A stretch of DNA of 64,000 bases from contig CP084573.1 of NCBI GenBank assembly GCA_020410785.1, forward strand, positions 310,001 to 374,000, in the 5' to 3' direction. Made by a program: the position numbers and the translations under genes. This stretch comes from Rickettsia endosymbiont of Culicoides impunctatus (GTDB taxonomy: Bacteria; Pseudomonadota; Alphaproteobacteria; Rickettsiales; Rickettsiaceae). Under the pieces are notes generated by a model. It did no database searches, was not told the DNA's origin, and saw nothing but the letters and a program-made list of their open reading frames with translations. This document shows, piece after piece, positions 16,641-26,491 of the stretch; position 1 is the stretch's first letter; each line of letters opens with the position of its first letter.

Positions 16641-17109
16641 CTTATATTATGCCTTGGACTGGATATTGGATGACATTGTTGCTTATTTTTATAAAGTATC
16701 CTAAAAAGTAGTGAAATTTTTAAGAAGAGTAAATTATATCCTTAAACTTCTATTATGTCAATATATCACTGTCAATGAAAATTCCTCCATTATGGGATCG
16801 TTGAAAGATAAAAAATTGTTCTAATTTCAAAGAAAATCTTTTGTCTAAAAAATTACAAAAAAATCATCAACTATGAGGTTTTTAAAAGATTGCAATTTTT
16901 TTTCATAAATTTTAGCTTTTTGTTCTGCCAGATACTTAATTTTATATAGCCATAATGGTTAAGCATTTCAAATTAAAACATATTCCATTCATAAATTCAG
17001 TAAATTAATTTTTTGTAAATTGTAATCAACTATTGACCCCTTTAAAGGAAAAATTGTAATGAAAATTGCCCCCTAAATAACTAACAATATCTCCGAAAAA
17101 TTAATATTG
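16641..17109. other. AT-rich gap, no gene seen
   Basis: Between tRNA-Arg and the IS remnant. I see no open frame, repeat copy or convincing promoter; it may include the degraded left end of the IS5-like element. Confidence 0.4.
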
Positions 17110-17935
17110 TTAATATTTTTTACTCTGACAAACTTTGTTCACCTGAACTTACTGTTATCTCAAGCGGCAAATTAAAGCTTTGTTCCTTAGCTGACTTAAG
17201 CTCTGGCAAATTTTGTCCACAAGAACAATTTTTTTGTGGCGTTCTGTATGTACTGAGGACGGGGGTGTCTTGGCGTGACCTTTTATCAGAATATGGAAAT
17301 TGGCACACAATCTATACAAGATACAAAAGATGGAGTGAGAATGGATTCTTTTGGCACTTGTTGTATCACCTTCAAAGTGTTAAACAGTTGTTAATGGATA
17401 TAGTATTCGTTGATGGCTCAATTGTACCATTACATCAACATGGAGGAGGTGCTTTAAAAAAATAAAGGTTTACAATCGACAGGGAGGGGTAGGAAGGGAT
17501 TAGGCACTACAATCCATTTAGCAATTACCAGTAATGCTTGTATTAACTGCCAATTATTTCCCGCTCAAAGGCAGGATTGCAAAACAGTTGAGCAATTATG
17601 GCAAGACTGGCCTTGGGAAGAAGTTGACTTTGTTGTTGCGGACAAGGGATACGATAACGGCAATATTAGAAATTTTATCAAATCAAAAAATGCTATTCCC
17701 GTTATTCCATATAAAGGAGTTTATTTGCCTAATGACTCCAATTTAACACCAAAGGATTTTTATGATACCAAAATTTACCGCAACGGCATATTATTGAAAG
17801 GCTTTTTGGCAGACTTAAGGAAAATAAAAGAATTGCCATGCGTTTTGATAAGCTTGATTCCACCTTCCTCAACTTTATTGCATTGGCTCTTGCTAAATTA
17901 TTCAAATTATTTTGTTAACAGTGCCATAATTAAGC
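17110..17935 (+). pseudogene. IS5-family transposase remnant, multiply frameshifted
   Basis: Broken frames read together as an IS5-type DDE transposase: VLYVLRTGVSWRDLLSEYGNWHTIYTRYKRWSENGFFWHLL, then DIVFVDGSIVPLHQHGGGA (first Asp), VVADKGYDNGNIR (second Asp) and a C-terminal ALAKLFKLFC-like relic. Frames change near 17465, 17530-17600, 17740 and 17830, so it is dead. It lies between tRNA-Arg and the glutamine-synthetase-like gene. No clean terminal repeats were found. Confidence 0.8.
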
Positions 17936-17938
17936 TAA

Positions 17939-18748
17939 CTATAAAAAAAACTGCAAATTAAACAATTCTAGTGCTTCTGCTAATGATTTTGGTAATGGTA
18001 CTAAATTATATTGTTGATCAAAAGCATTGCCATATATTTTGTTGATATTATTGATTTTATCAGGAAATTCTAGACCTAATAAGATAGAGTTTAAAATAGT
18101 AAAAATTGCTAAATAAGGGTCGGTTAGTGGGCTAGCTATTCTGTGTTCTAGTCTTCTAGGAAATGAGTCAGGAATGCGTACGGCGACAGTTCTATTATTA
18201 TTACCAAAAGACACATTAGTTGGTGCCATAAAATTTTCATCTAAACGAAGATAATCATCTTTATTCGGCATAAATACCAAAAAACTATCGAGCATATAAT
18301 GACAGATGCTCTGCCCCATTAGATCGATATCAACTATACTACTCGTTAAAGCAGAACTATCTATAAAATTTACATGAAAATGTATACTACTACCATAATC
18401 GTTTGGCAATGGTTTTGCAGAAAAATTTACCTTGCCCTGCAATTTTTTTGCAATAATTTGTATTTTAGACTTAGTGCTACTAATTTTTCCTATATACTCA
18501 ATTATGTTAGTAGAAGGTGGCAAATCTATCTCAAATTGATTATCGCCTTTTTCTTTCTTAACTGTTATGCCAAGCAGAGTTTGCAATTCGAGTGAATCAA
18601 TATTTTTACTTAAATAAAATTCTATTTCCACTCCAATGCAAGGTATTAGTGAGTAATTTGTTTGGAATTTATTGATGATTTTTTGCAATGCATTGCTTTT
18701 TTGCAAATGATCTGATAATTTATATATAAATTTTTGTGGGATTGACAT
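17939..18748 (-). CDS. Glutamine-synthetase-like catalytic domain protein
   Basis: From the chosen ATG at 18748 (MSIPQKFIYK) the protein has about 269 residues. It carries catalytic-core motifs of the glutamine synthetase fold: GVEIEFYL, FSAKPLPNDYGSSIHFHVNF (metal and ATP ligands), MAPTNVSFGNNNRTVAVRIPDS and RLEHRIASPLTDPYLA. It is shorter than true GlnA and lacks the N-terminal beta-grasp, so it is more likely a gamma-glutamyl ligase-type relative; substrate unknown. Its start abuts the divergent pgeF start with no room between, implying overlapping promoters. A 23-codon upward extension into pgeF is possible but less likely. Confidence 0.8.
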   Translation of the reverse strand: MSIPQKFIYKLSDHLQKSNALQKIINKFQTNYSLIPCIGVEIEFYLSKNIDSLELQTLLGITVKKEKGDNQFEIDLPPSTNIIEYIGKISSTKSKIQIIAKKLQGKVNFSAKPLPNDYGSSIHFHVNFIDSSALTSSIVDIDLMGQSICHYMLDSFLVFMPNKDDYLRLDENFMAPTNVSFGNNNRTVAVRIPDSFPRRLEHRIASPLTDPYLAIFTILNSILLGLEFPDKINNINKIYGNAFDQQYNLVPLPKSLAEALELFNLQFFL

Positions 18749-19489
18749 GTGGATGAGTTTATAAAAAATAAAGTTTATTATAAAATTTTTGATAAAAGCT
18801 TCAAGCAATCTAGTCATGTTTATAGTAAAAAAAATAAGTCTGGTGTTTCTAATAACTTAGAAATTGTCCAAAATAATAGGTTAGCAGTAGTTAAACATTA
18901 TAGTGCAGAAGATATTGTTATTTTGCAGCAAGTGCATGGCACCCAAGTTGTTGATGCTGATTTAATTACTGATAATGACATTGATCCGGAAGCTGACGGG
19001 GTTGTTACTACCAAAAAAAATCTAGTACTAGCAATACAGACCGCTGATTGTGCTCCTGTTTTGTTTAGTAGTAAGGATGGCACGGTTATAGGGGCTGCTC
19101 ATTGTGGTTGGCGTGGGGCTAAAGCTGGTGTCATTAATAATGTGGTAAAATTAATGCAAAAGAAAGGAGCAACAAATATTAAAGCTCTTATTGGTCCTAC
19201 TATTCAACAATATTCTTATGAGGTTGATCAGGAATATTATGATAATTTTACAAATCAGCAGCCTAATTACTCAAGATTTTTCATTAGATCTTCGAAAAAA
19301 GGACATTATATGTTTGATTTACCAGATTATGTAGATTTTCAATTAGAAAAAGCTGGTATTAAAGACATGACCATTATAGTAGAGGATACCTATAGTAGAC
19401 CTGAGAGATATATAAGTTATCGACGTTGCTACCACACTGGAGAATTATATAACACCACCATATTATCTACTATTGTAATTAAAAACTAA
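18749..19489 (+). CDS. pgeF: Peptidoglycan editing factor PgeF (YfiH/laccase domain)
   Basis: A 246-residue member of the multicopper-oxidase-like DUF152 family, now known as PgeF, a cytosolic amidase that removes L-Ser wrongly built into muropeptide precursors. Family motifs: QQVHGTQVV, AIQTADCAPVLF, GAAHCGWRGAKAGV (metal-binding His/Cys) and YISYRRCYHTGE at the end. The start is a GTG at 18749, back to back with the divergent gene. Length is normal. Rickettsiales keep a reduced peptidoglycan pathway, so the role is reasonable. Confidence 0.88.
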   Translation: MDEFIKNKVYYKIFDKSFKQSSHVYSKKNKSGVSNNLEIVQNNRLAVVKHYSAEDIVILQQVHGTQVVDADLITDNDIDPEADGVVTTKKNLVLAIQTADCAPVLFSSKDGTVIGAAHCGWRGAKAGVINNVVKLMQKKGATNIKALIGPTIQQYSYEVDQEYYDNFTNQQPNYSRFFIRSSKKGHYMFDLPDYVDFQLEKAGIKDMTIIVEDTYSRPERYISYRRCYHTGELYNTTILSTIVIKN

Positions 19490-19511
19490 AAATATAATTT
19501 AAGGAGATATC

Positions 19512-20228
19512 ATGAAATCACATAGTTTTACATCTGATGATGCTATACAAAGTTCGGATAAAAATTTACAATTTATAGCAGAATGCTTTGATCCTAAATA
19601 TGACAAAGATTATAAAAATAAGGCTGAAGTACAAATTAGATTTGACAAGGATATAAAACGTAAAGCAATATTTTATATTGAAACTGCAGACGGAAAGCTA
19701 GTAGACCTAGTAGCTCAGTGTAAGGTAGGTAAAGATGATGAGTATGAAGTAACCTATCAAGACATGCATAAGACATTAACCAATGATTATAACTTGTCAG
19801 AACAACAAACAGAATATATTTTAGCAGCAAATTATCAAGCTGGTATAGCTGGTGGTATAGCTGGATTTAACAAGTTGAAAACAAAAACATACGATAATTG
19901 CTACGATACGGATAATACGAATGTTATAGAGAACGAATGGCTAAGAAATGGTGTTGTGTCTAAGATTATCATAGATAAAGATAATAATCTATCATATGTC
20001 GCTGAACAGAAAATTATGTTTGATTGTAGTATGCACGTTTTTCGTCCACATTCATATATCAGAGAGATGGTGGGGACAAAATTTGATAGCCATGACTTTA
20101 TGGCGGTAAATATTACAGCTACATTAGGAACAGTAGGAGAAGCTGAACCGGCACAGCAAGTAGTAATTGATGTAGCTGGTACTGGAAAGGTCGCTAGTCA
20201 AATTATTGATGACCTAAAAACAATATAA
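19512..20228 (+). CDS. Hypothetical protein, N-terminal part of an interrupted gene
   Basis: A 238-residue soluble protein I do not recognise, with a KYDKDYKNKAEVQIRFDKDIKRKAIFYIET beta-rich segment and a GGIAGFNKLKT stretch. AAGGAGATATC is a strong ribosome site 22 nt after pgeF. It ends at a TAA (20226-20228), but the same frame then stays open to 20843, so the original gene had about 443 codons. Calling it a rickettsial protein of unknown function is the most that can be said. Confidence 0.6.
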   Translation: MKSHSFTSDDAIQSSDKNLQFIAECFDPKYDKDYKNKAEVQIRFDKDIKRKAIFYIETADGKLVDLVAQCKVGKDDEYEVTYQDMHKTLTNDYNLSEQQTEYILAANYQAGIAGGIAGFNKLKTKTYDNCYDTDNTNVIENEWLRNGVVSKIIIDKDNNLSYVAEQKIMFDCSMHVFRPHSYIREMVGTKFDSHDFMAVNITATLGTVGEAEPAQQVVIDVAGTGKVASQIIDDLKTI

Positions 20229-20843
20229 ACAAAATGTCCTACCAAAAATCCAACATCAATTATTGAGACTAATGGTGCTTTATCAAAGCAATTAGTAACT
20301 GATCCTCTTAATGCTGAACAATATAAAACAGCTGTAACAGAAAGAGTTTCAAAAATTTTACATTCTGAACAAGACGAGACTAAAACAATAACAGCATTAA
20401 AAAGACTAGATGGTGTTAAAGAGGCTTTAGCTGATTTGTTAGTAAAACAAATTGACCAAGCAATCGAAGCTCAAAAAGATAAAAAAACCGATAAATTAAG
20501 TGCAGAGTCAATTAACGATATTGCTAAAGAAACTGCTAGGCAGTTAAGTAAGTTTATTGATCAGCCAGACGAATATGCAATGAAGAAATTTTCTAAACAG
20601 TTAGTAAAAGATCGAGCTGCCTCATCAGGTGTGATAGTTCCTAGGAAAAATTTTATTGAAAAAATTTGTGGATATTTAAAAGATAAATGGCACGGATATT
20701 CTGCTGACAAAAGCAAACCACCACTTGAACAATTGCATGACAAAGCAAAAATTGTAGGACAGGCAGCAAAATCACATATGTCATCTAAAATATCAATATC
20801 ACCACCTCCACATAATAAAAAAGAGGGGGCTAGGACAATTTAG
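20229..20843 (+). pseudogene. C-terminal part of the interrupted hypothetical gene
   Basis: In frame with the preceding 238 codons, separated only by one TAA. It reads TKCPTKNPTSIIETNGALSK..., is lysine-rich and helical (DLLVKQIDQAIEAQKDKK), and ends in a disordered SISPPPHNKKEGARTI tail. The first internal ATG is well inside. It may be untranslated now, or reached by read-through. It ends against repeat remnants at 20844-20950. Confidence 0.55.
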
Positions 20844-20849
20844 GAAGAT

Positions 20850-20940
20850 ATATGTGAGCGTTTACAAAAAAAAAGTTTACAAGACGTCTATTAGCGAGAA
20901 GGCATGAGCCGACGAAGCAATCTATTTTTGATTGCTTTTA
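20850..20940. repeat. Repeat remnants
   Basis: GTGAGCGTTTAC (20853-20864) is the reverse of the GTGAACGCTCAC repeat end (family F), and TATTAGCGAGAAGGCATGAGCCGACGAAGCAATC is a truncated family-A copy with a GTCTATTAG joint. No gene is seen between 20844 and 21016. Confidence 0.6.
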
Positions 20941-21016
20941 TGAATTGCTTAGTCGGTTCAAGATTCCCTCTCTAATAGATGTTGACCACATACGACTTTC
21001 TTTCGATAATTGCAGT

Positions 21017-21622
21017 CTATAACCTCGTACGCATAGTCATAAAACCTTGAGGCATAGGATTGTTCTCGACAAACTCTAGAATTTGTTTGGCATTTGCAAA
21101 AGCTGTTTTTGAGGTAGTATCAACTGTTAAATCATATTCACGCAAGCTACTTGCGTGAACTCTGTCTATTTGATCATTCGATAAACCTATAGCACGATCA
21201 CACCGTAGGATTTCTCGCTCTTGCATCACTGAAAGATCACAAAAAACTCCAACAAAATAGACAATATAGCTACTCAAGGTTTTTATGTAAGATTTGAGGC
21301 AGGAATCATCAAATAAGACTTCATCAATAATAATATTATTCCCTCGGCTTGCAAGCAGATTGGCAAAATCTGGCATTACACCAAAAAGTTGTTCAGCTTT
21401 TGCTCCACTCTCAACCCGCATGGTTGCAGCACGGTCATTACTTCCTGGCACAAAGGTAAAATATTCACTAGATACTTTATCATTATATGAGCATGGCATC
21501 ATATTGATAAAACTATCTACACCAAAAGTAAGCCAAGAATCCTTACTTAAATGTTGTATTGATCTTGCGATAGATGTTTTACCGGCAGAACCACATCCAT
21601 TTAAAAATATAATCTTACTCAT
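21017..21622 (-). CDS. Chloramphenicol phosphotransferase-like P-loop kinase
   Basis: A 201-residue P-loop protein of the CPT family: NGCGSAGKTSIARSIQ (Walker A, residues 8-23), FGVDSFINMMP, then VESGAKAEQLFGVMPDFANLLASRGNNIIIDEVLFDD and RCDRAIG. Family members phosphorylate a small molecule such as chloramphenicol; here the substrate is unknown and the antibiotic name should not be over-read. Its ATG overlaps the stop of ygfZ by 4 nt (21619-21622), so the two are translationally coupled. Confidence 0.8.
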   Translation of the reverse strand: MSKIIFLNGCGSAGKTSIARSIQHLSKDSWLTFGVDSFINMMPCSYNDKVSSEYFTFVPGSNDRAATMRVESGAKAEQLFGVMPDFANLLASRGNNIIIDEVLFDDSCLKSYIKTLSSYIVYFVGVFCDLSVMQEREILRCDRAIGLSNDQIDRVHASSLREYDLTVDTTSKTAFANAKQILEFVENNPMPQGFMTMRTRL

Positions 21623-22470
21623 ATGGTACCTTTGTGATATTCGTCATTGCTACAATAACGCCAAGGTGGAACAGCCAAAGAAACTGGTAAGTTTCTTACA
21701 GTAATAACTGTATCTGCTAATGAATAATAATCATCCACCCTAATTAAAGCTATTGCCATGTTCTGATAAGCTGAACATACCACGCCAATTTTTGTATTAT
21801 TGGCGATAATTTCATCGTCTTTCGCGATATCTAAACTACCAGTATTACCGGAATCTATGTTAATGGATAATTTAAATATTTTTTTTCTTACAACTCCTTG
21901 GTATTTTGTTCTGGAAACAACTTCCTGCCCAATATAACAACCCTTACTGTAACTTATAGCATTTAACTCCTCAGCCCCATATTCGATGGGAATAGACCTA
22001 TTGGCAATTAAATCATCATAGCCATCAACTATGGCAAAATTATATTTATCCTGCTGATATAAGCCTTCTATTCTGGTGGTTGTTAAAAAATCATCTTTAT
22101 TAATAATTGAACGAAAACCAAGTTGGTTATAACGAGGGTCTTGGTAGCTATTGAGTGGCAATTGCTGCTTTGAGTAAATAACCTGATAGGCGGTAGTTAA
22201 GTCATTCACTTCAATTTTAGCACGTAACTTGTACTGCACTAAGTGATTTTTAAATAAATCTGATTGATTAATATTTATATCAATAAAAAACCTCGTTGCC
22301 GATAATTTCAATACGAAAAAATCAAACAAATATCTCCCTTGGTTAGTTAGAGCATAGCTATAACAATAATCGTTATTTTTTATATCATTAGTGATCAAAT
22401 TATGCAAAAAATTCATCGCATCATCACCAGAAACTTCAATGATTGATCTATTTGTTAATATTTCATACAT
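21619..22470 (-). CDS. ygfZ: YgfZ/GcvT-like folate-binding Fe-S protein
   Basis: About 283 residues of the YgfZ family, a folate-binding relative of GcvT that supports Fe-S enzymes such as MiaB. The signature KGCYIGQEVVSRTKYQG is complete with the key cysteine. N-terminal GDDAMNFLHNLITNDI fits the family. I placed the start at the ATG at 22470 (MYEILTNRS); a TTG three codons earlier is possible. Downstream cpt-like gene overlaps by 4 nt. Confidence 0.88.
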   Translation of the reverse strand: MYEILTNRSIIEVSGDDAMNFLHNLITNDIKNNDYCYSYALTNQGRYLFDFFVLKLSATRFFIDININQSDLFKNHLVQYKLRAKIEVNDLTTAYQVIYSKQQLPLNSYQDPRYNQLGFRSIINKDDFLTTTRIEGLYQQDKYNFAIVDGYDDLIANRSIPIEYGAEELNAISYSKGCYIGQEVVSRTKYQGVVRKKIFKLSINIDSGNTGSLDIAKDDEIIANNTKIGVVCSAYQNMAIALIRVDDYYSLADTVITVRNLPVSLAVPPWRYCSNDEYHKGTI

Positions 22471-22564
22471 AACTACCAACTATTACATTTTAATTGACTT
22501 TGTAACTTTTATAACTACTATAGTATAATGAAGCAACAATTGTTTGCCATAAATTATTTATTAT

Positions 22565-23407
22565 ATGAGATGCACTTCCTACTGTACTACTTCTGAATAC
22601 AAAATGAATGATTTAGTAATAAACCTCAATAAAATCGGTCTTGAACCTAAATATTTCGATGATGTACTATATATTCAAAAAGAACAAGGGGAAAATTTAA
22701 ATCCTATCGATGTTTTCTTTTTCCCTTTCGGTTGCGTTACTATATGGGGAGCTGAAGAAAGCCAAGAAAAAATGCTCCTTGCAGAAATAGCAGCTCTTAA
22801 AACTAATCAAAATGACGAGCTAGTTTCCGACTTTATTTATTTTGATTATGATGAAATTACTGGTAAAACATTTATTGATGAAGAAAAAAACCAAATCATT
22901 CTTGCCGATAAATCAACTTTTATAAAATTATCTATCTCGCATGCTTTAGCTCAGTCAGTTAAGCTTAGTGTACTAGAAAAATCGGTAAGTAATCTAATTG
23001 TAAAAACCACTCCAATTCAACAAGAACTAGCCAGTACAGGTAGTGTATCACTTTCCAAAAAAGAAATATCTCAACAAATTGGGATATTATTTAACGAACG
23101 ATATTCAATTAATTTACACAGCGATATATTGGATACTCCTGAATTTTTTTGGCGTCGTCCTAGTTACGAACCTTTATACTTAATGACTGCAGAGTTCCAA
23201 GATATTCAAATTCGTCAGAATATTCTTAATAATCGACTAAATATGATTCATGAACTTTACAATATTTTGTCAAATGACTTAAACTGTAAACACTCTACTA
23301 GACTTGAATGGATCATTATAATATTGATTACTATAGAAGTTGTGCTATCCCTTGCTCATGACAATCTCTTTTTCAAAATCATTGACTATTTTATAGATAA
23401 GATTTGA
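22565..23407 (+). CDS. DUF155 (RMND1/YagE-like) protein
   Basis: The 280-residue protein follows the DUF155 plan: an N-terminal RCTSYCTTSEYKM segment, DVFFFPFGCVTIWG, a long helical middle (SISHALAQSVKLSVLE), and a C-terminal membrane anchor LEWIIIILITIEVVLSL. Mitochondrial members (RMND1) tether the translation machinery to the inner membrane; a bacterial role is unknown. The ATG at 22565 keeps the conserved RCTSYC start. It is divergent from ygfZ. Confidence 0.8.
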   Translation: MRCTSYCTTSEYKMNDLVINLNKIGLEPKYFDDVLYIQKEQGENLNPIDVFFFPFGCVTIWGAEESQEKMLLAEIAALKTNQNDELVSDFIYFDYDEITGKTFIDEEKNQIILADKSTFIKLSISHALAQSVKLSVLEKSVSNLIVKTTPIQQELASTGSVSLSKKEISQQIGILFNERYSINLHSDILDTPEFFWRRPSYEPLYLMTAEFQDIQIRQNILNNRLNMIHELYNILSNDLNCKHSTRLEWIIIILITIEVVLSLAHDNLFFKIIDYFIDKI

Positions 23408-23499
23408 GATTTTGGATAGAATAAAAAATAACTGATACAACTTATCTACAAAAATAAAAATATTCATCTTTTTATAAAAAAAATATAATAATTACTTAG

Positions 23500-23523
23500 T
23501 GATAACTTAATTTTGAGTTATCA
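23500..23523 (+). promoter_or_regulatory. Inverted repeat upstream of spoT-like gene 3
   Basis: TGATAACT (23500-23507) and AGTTATCA (23516-23523) with an 8-nt loop, 32 nt before the chosen start codon. It parallels the hairpin before spoT-like gene 1. Confidence 0.35.
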
Positions 23524-23555
23524 TTTATATTATATAAAGTAATATGGTAATTTTT

Positions 23556-24218
23556 ATGGAAATTCTCGATCAACAGTTAAAGTATGAAAACTGTCAATAT
23601 GCTGATAGGCTACTCAAAAAACTATCTCAGCTGAACCAACAAGTAAGTTCACCAATAGATATTGAGGAGATTAAAAAAGGTATCTGTTACGCAAAAAAAT
23701 ATCATGGTAGCCAAATGCGACAATCCGGTGCCCCATATTATTCTCATCCAATAGAAGTAGCATATATGGTGGCTGAATATACAGCACAAGAAATGCCTGA
23801 ATTGTTTAGGACTGATATGATTATTACCAGCTTACTACATGATACTATTGAAGATACAATACTTACTGAAAATATTATTGCTAAGGTTTTTGGTACGCAG
23901 ATTGCCAGTCAAGTGGCAGATTTAACTAGGATCAAATCTTATGGGAAGATCAGCTTAGCAGAAACATTAAATTTATTATATAGTCAAAAGAAAGATGATG
24001 TTTTATTGATTAAGTTATTTGACCGACTTCATAATATGCAAACTATTGGATATAAATCCCCAGAAAAGATTAAGAAGATAGTTGATGAAACAGTACAGAG
24101 TTTTCTAGCTGTATGTATTTATTTTGGTTATATAAAATTGGAAGAGTATTTATTCAAATTATGTTGTAATTCTACATCTGTAGGATATAATATAAACGAG
24201 CTAGAAATTACTTATTAA
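23556..24218 (+). CDS. spoT: SpoT-like (p)ppGpp hydrolase domain protein 3
   Basis: A 220-residue stand-alone HD hydrolase, clear paralogue of the copy at 1579 (shared KKYHGSQMRQSG, PYYSHPIEVAYMVA, FRTDMIITSLLHDTIEDT, LIKLFDR). All HD ligands are kept, no synthetase domain. I start at the ATG 23556 (MEILDQQLKYENCQ), which lines up with the start of the paralogue; four codons upstream (MVIF) are open too. The stop is 4 nt from the convergent ProP gene, the same arrangement as spoT1/proP1. Confidence 0.85.
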   Translation: MEILDQQLKYENCQYADRLLKKLSQLNQQVSSPIDIEEIKKGICYAKKYHGSQMRQSGAPYYSHPIEVAYMVAEYTAQEMPELFRTDMIITSLLHDTIEDTILTENIIAKVFGTQIASQVADLTRIKSYGKISLAETLNLLYSQKKDDVLLIKLFDRLHNMQTIGYKSPEKIKKIVDETVQSFLAVCIYFGYIKLEEYLFKLCCNSTSVGYNINELEITY

Positions 24219-24222
24219 ATTA

Positions 24223-24545
24223 TTAATTGCGTAACTTCTCCAACATTTCAAAATGACGCAAGGCAAATCCATACGCCACAAGGAAGGGTACAAATAATAT
24301 TACTATACCCCAATTACCAAAAAAATCTATTAAATAAACTAATCCAAAAGAAGTAACAATAAACATTATCGCACGTACCACAGCAAATGAGATACTGACA
24401 CATCTAAAACGTTTAAATACAGGAAACTGCTTATAAAATATTGGAGTCGCTGGAAATACCCTTGGTCCAAATATCACTATAAAGAACTGCAATAATAATA
24501 AATGGACAGAAGATTGAATATTATTCAATAAATACGGTAAGAATA
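24223..24545 (-). pseudogene. proP: ProP-like MFS transporter, C-terminal part (cut by IS630)
   Basis: This reads LPYLLNNIQSSVHLLLLQFF...ATPIFYKQFPVFKRFR...FEMLEKLRN, the last four spans of a ProP, and matches the corresponding part of the copy at 2192. It is cut from its 5' part (25471-26463) by an IS630 element. Removing the element with one TA copy restores a continuous frame (...FASTIIFLPYLLNN...). Confidence 0.85.
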
Positions 24546-25470
24546 TAGTAAAGGCAGTTGAGTTATGTTAGTGATTGTGATAATATAAAATGAAAAATGT
24601 CAACTAGCCCATACAGTATAGATTTAAGAGAAAAAGTAATAAAATATCTAGAAGCAGGAAATAGTCAAAGGTCAGCATCTAGAGTTTTTCAATTGAGCCC
24701 TACAACAGTAAATACATGGCATGTAAGGTATAAGAAAGAAGGTAATTATCAAGCAAGGAAGTATAAAGGAGCAAAGCCTAGTATAGAAATGGATGATTTT
24801 ATCAAGTATGTAGAAGAAAATCCTAATAGCAAAACGGAAGATATTGGTAAGAAATTTGGGATAAGCGCTAGTGGGGCAAGATATTGGCTAAGACAATTGG
24901 GATTTAGTTATAAAAAAAAGCCTTTACCTATGTGGAAGCTAATGCTGAAAAGCGATGTAAGTATTTAGAAGATATCAAAGATCTAGCTACAGATGCGCTT
25001 GTGTATATAGATGAGAGCGGAATAGAGATGAACATTACCCAAGATAGAGGTTGGGGAAAGAAAGGTCAAACACTACAAGCAAAGAAGAGTGGGAAGTATT
25101 ACCAAAGGACGAATATTATAGCAGGTTTGGTAGGTAATAAATCTATAGCCCCTTTTGTATTCAATGGCACCTGTAATACCGAACTATTTAATAATTGGGT
25201 AGAGCAATTTTTGATAAAAGAGCTTATAGCTGGTCAAGTTGTGATTTTAGACAATGCTGCTTTTCATAAGTCTAAGAAGACTAAAGATTTAATAGAATCA
25301 GTAGGATGTAGGGTAATATTTTTACCACCTTACTCTCCTGACCTAAATCCAATAGAGAAATTTTGGGCTAATATGAAAAGGTGGATTAAACAAAAAATCG
25401 GGCTTTCACAAGAATTGTATAACACCATTTGTGCATTCTTTGCTGTAACATAACTTAACTGCTTTTACTA
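24546..25470 (+). mobile_element. IS630-family insertion sequence inside proP
   Basis: A 925-bp element bounded by inverted ends TAGTAAAGGCAGTTGAGT... and its inverse (about 25 bp, two mismatches), with a TA direct repeat on each side (24544-24545, 25471-25472), the usual IS630 target duplication. It carries a transposase in two overlapping frames. Its proP target rejoins perfectly, so the insertion is recent. The protein resembles the ISRpe1-type transposases of Rickettsia. Confidence 0.9.
24597..25453 (+). CDS. IS630-family transposase, two frames (-1 frameshift)
   Basis: OrfA (24597-24968) holds the helix-turn-helix region (SIDLREKVIKYLEAGNSQRSASRVFQ, second HTH with GKKFGISASGARYWLRQLG). 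OrfB (24932-25453) holds the DDE catalytic core: VYIDESGIE, VVILDNAAFHKSKK and PPYSPDLNPIEKFWANMK. They overlap at a TAAAAAAAAG run (24911-24920) that contains the classic A-AAA-AAG slippery site, and the needed shift is -1. Programmed frameshifting to a fused protein is common in this family, so the element may be active. Confidence 0.9.
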
Positions 25471-26463
25471 TATAATAGTACTAGCAAAAATTACTAACCT
25501 TGTCTTTGAAATTTTTAATGGAGATATCTTATAACTTAAATAAGTATATGCAATACCAATAAGTAGATATGTTATTGCAATAATCAAGTTATGAGCAATA
25601 ATTTGCTGAGAAGTATAATTGAAGATGGTTTTAAGTATAGTACTACAATGCATATACAGGAAATAAAAACAAATTGGTCCAGTAGACTCAATTGATAAAT
25701 AAGCAAATATAGTTTTTATATTAATTTTTTCATTTAACATTTCTTGATTAGTAACATCCTTTTTCTCTAGACCAAAAGCGTTAAGTTTATTTACCAATCT
25801 TTTGGTTGCATCAGCAAATTCTGGAGTTTCTCTAAGTCGTGTCCTTGCTACAACTCCAACCATGGCAATCACTGCACCAAACAAAAAAGCATATCGCCAT
25901 TTAAATCTATATGAAGTAACAAGCGTTGCAACACCTAAAGCGAATACTGCTCCTAGATCAGCAAATATCGAAATGGCAGCAACAACAGGATATTGTATTG
26001 GTGGTTTGGTTACTTCTGTTAAATATAATTCTGCCCCTACTACTTCTCCTAAAGATGACATGCCTTGCACTATCCGACAAATAGTGATTAATGCAGAAGC
26101 GGTAATACCAATTTGTGCATAAGTGGGCAAACTAAACATCACCAAACAACAAAACGCCATCATGAAAGTTGTGATAACTACCGTAGCTTTGCGACCTACT
26201 TTATCACCTATCCAACCAAATAGCACCGCACCAATTGGTCGGAAAACAAAAGTAGCACAGAAGGCGAAAGCCGACAAAATACTAGCTGTATGCGGATCAC
26301 TTTTGGGAAAAAATAACTCGTTCAACAATACTGCCATATGTATATAAAGCATCAAGTCAAAATACTCTAAAAATGTACCAATTGACAGCAACCCAACCGC
26401 TTCTGCTTGCTCCCTAGTTAGATTTCTTTGTTTTCCTTGATATTTTATTCCGGCAGAAACCAT
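25471..26463 (-). pseudogene. proP: ProP-like MFS transporter, N-terminal part (cut by IS630)
   Basis: The first eight spans of a ProP-family transporter: SIGTFLEYFDLMLYIHMAVLLNELFFPKSDPHTA, GWIGDKVGRKATVV, GEVVGAELYLTEVTKPP. It is about as similar in layout to the copy at 2192 as two old paralogues would be. The gene is inactivated by the IS630 element at 24546-25470. It lies 29 nt upstream of tsaB's stop on the same strand. Confidence 0.85.
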
Positions 26464-26491
26464 AATATTTTACTCCATCAAGTAAGGCTAG

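Noticed and set aside
17120-17308. Minus-strand 62-codon frame
   Set aside because: Antisense of the IS5-type transposase remnant.
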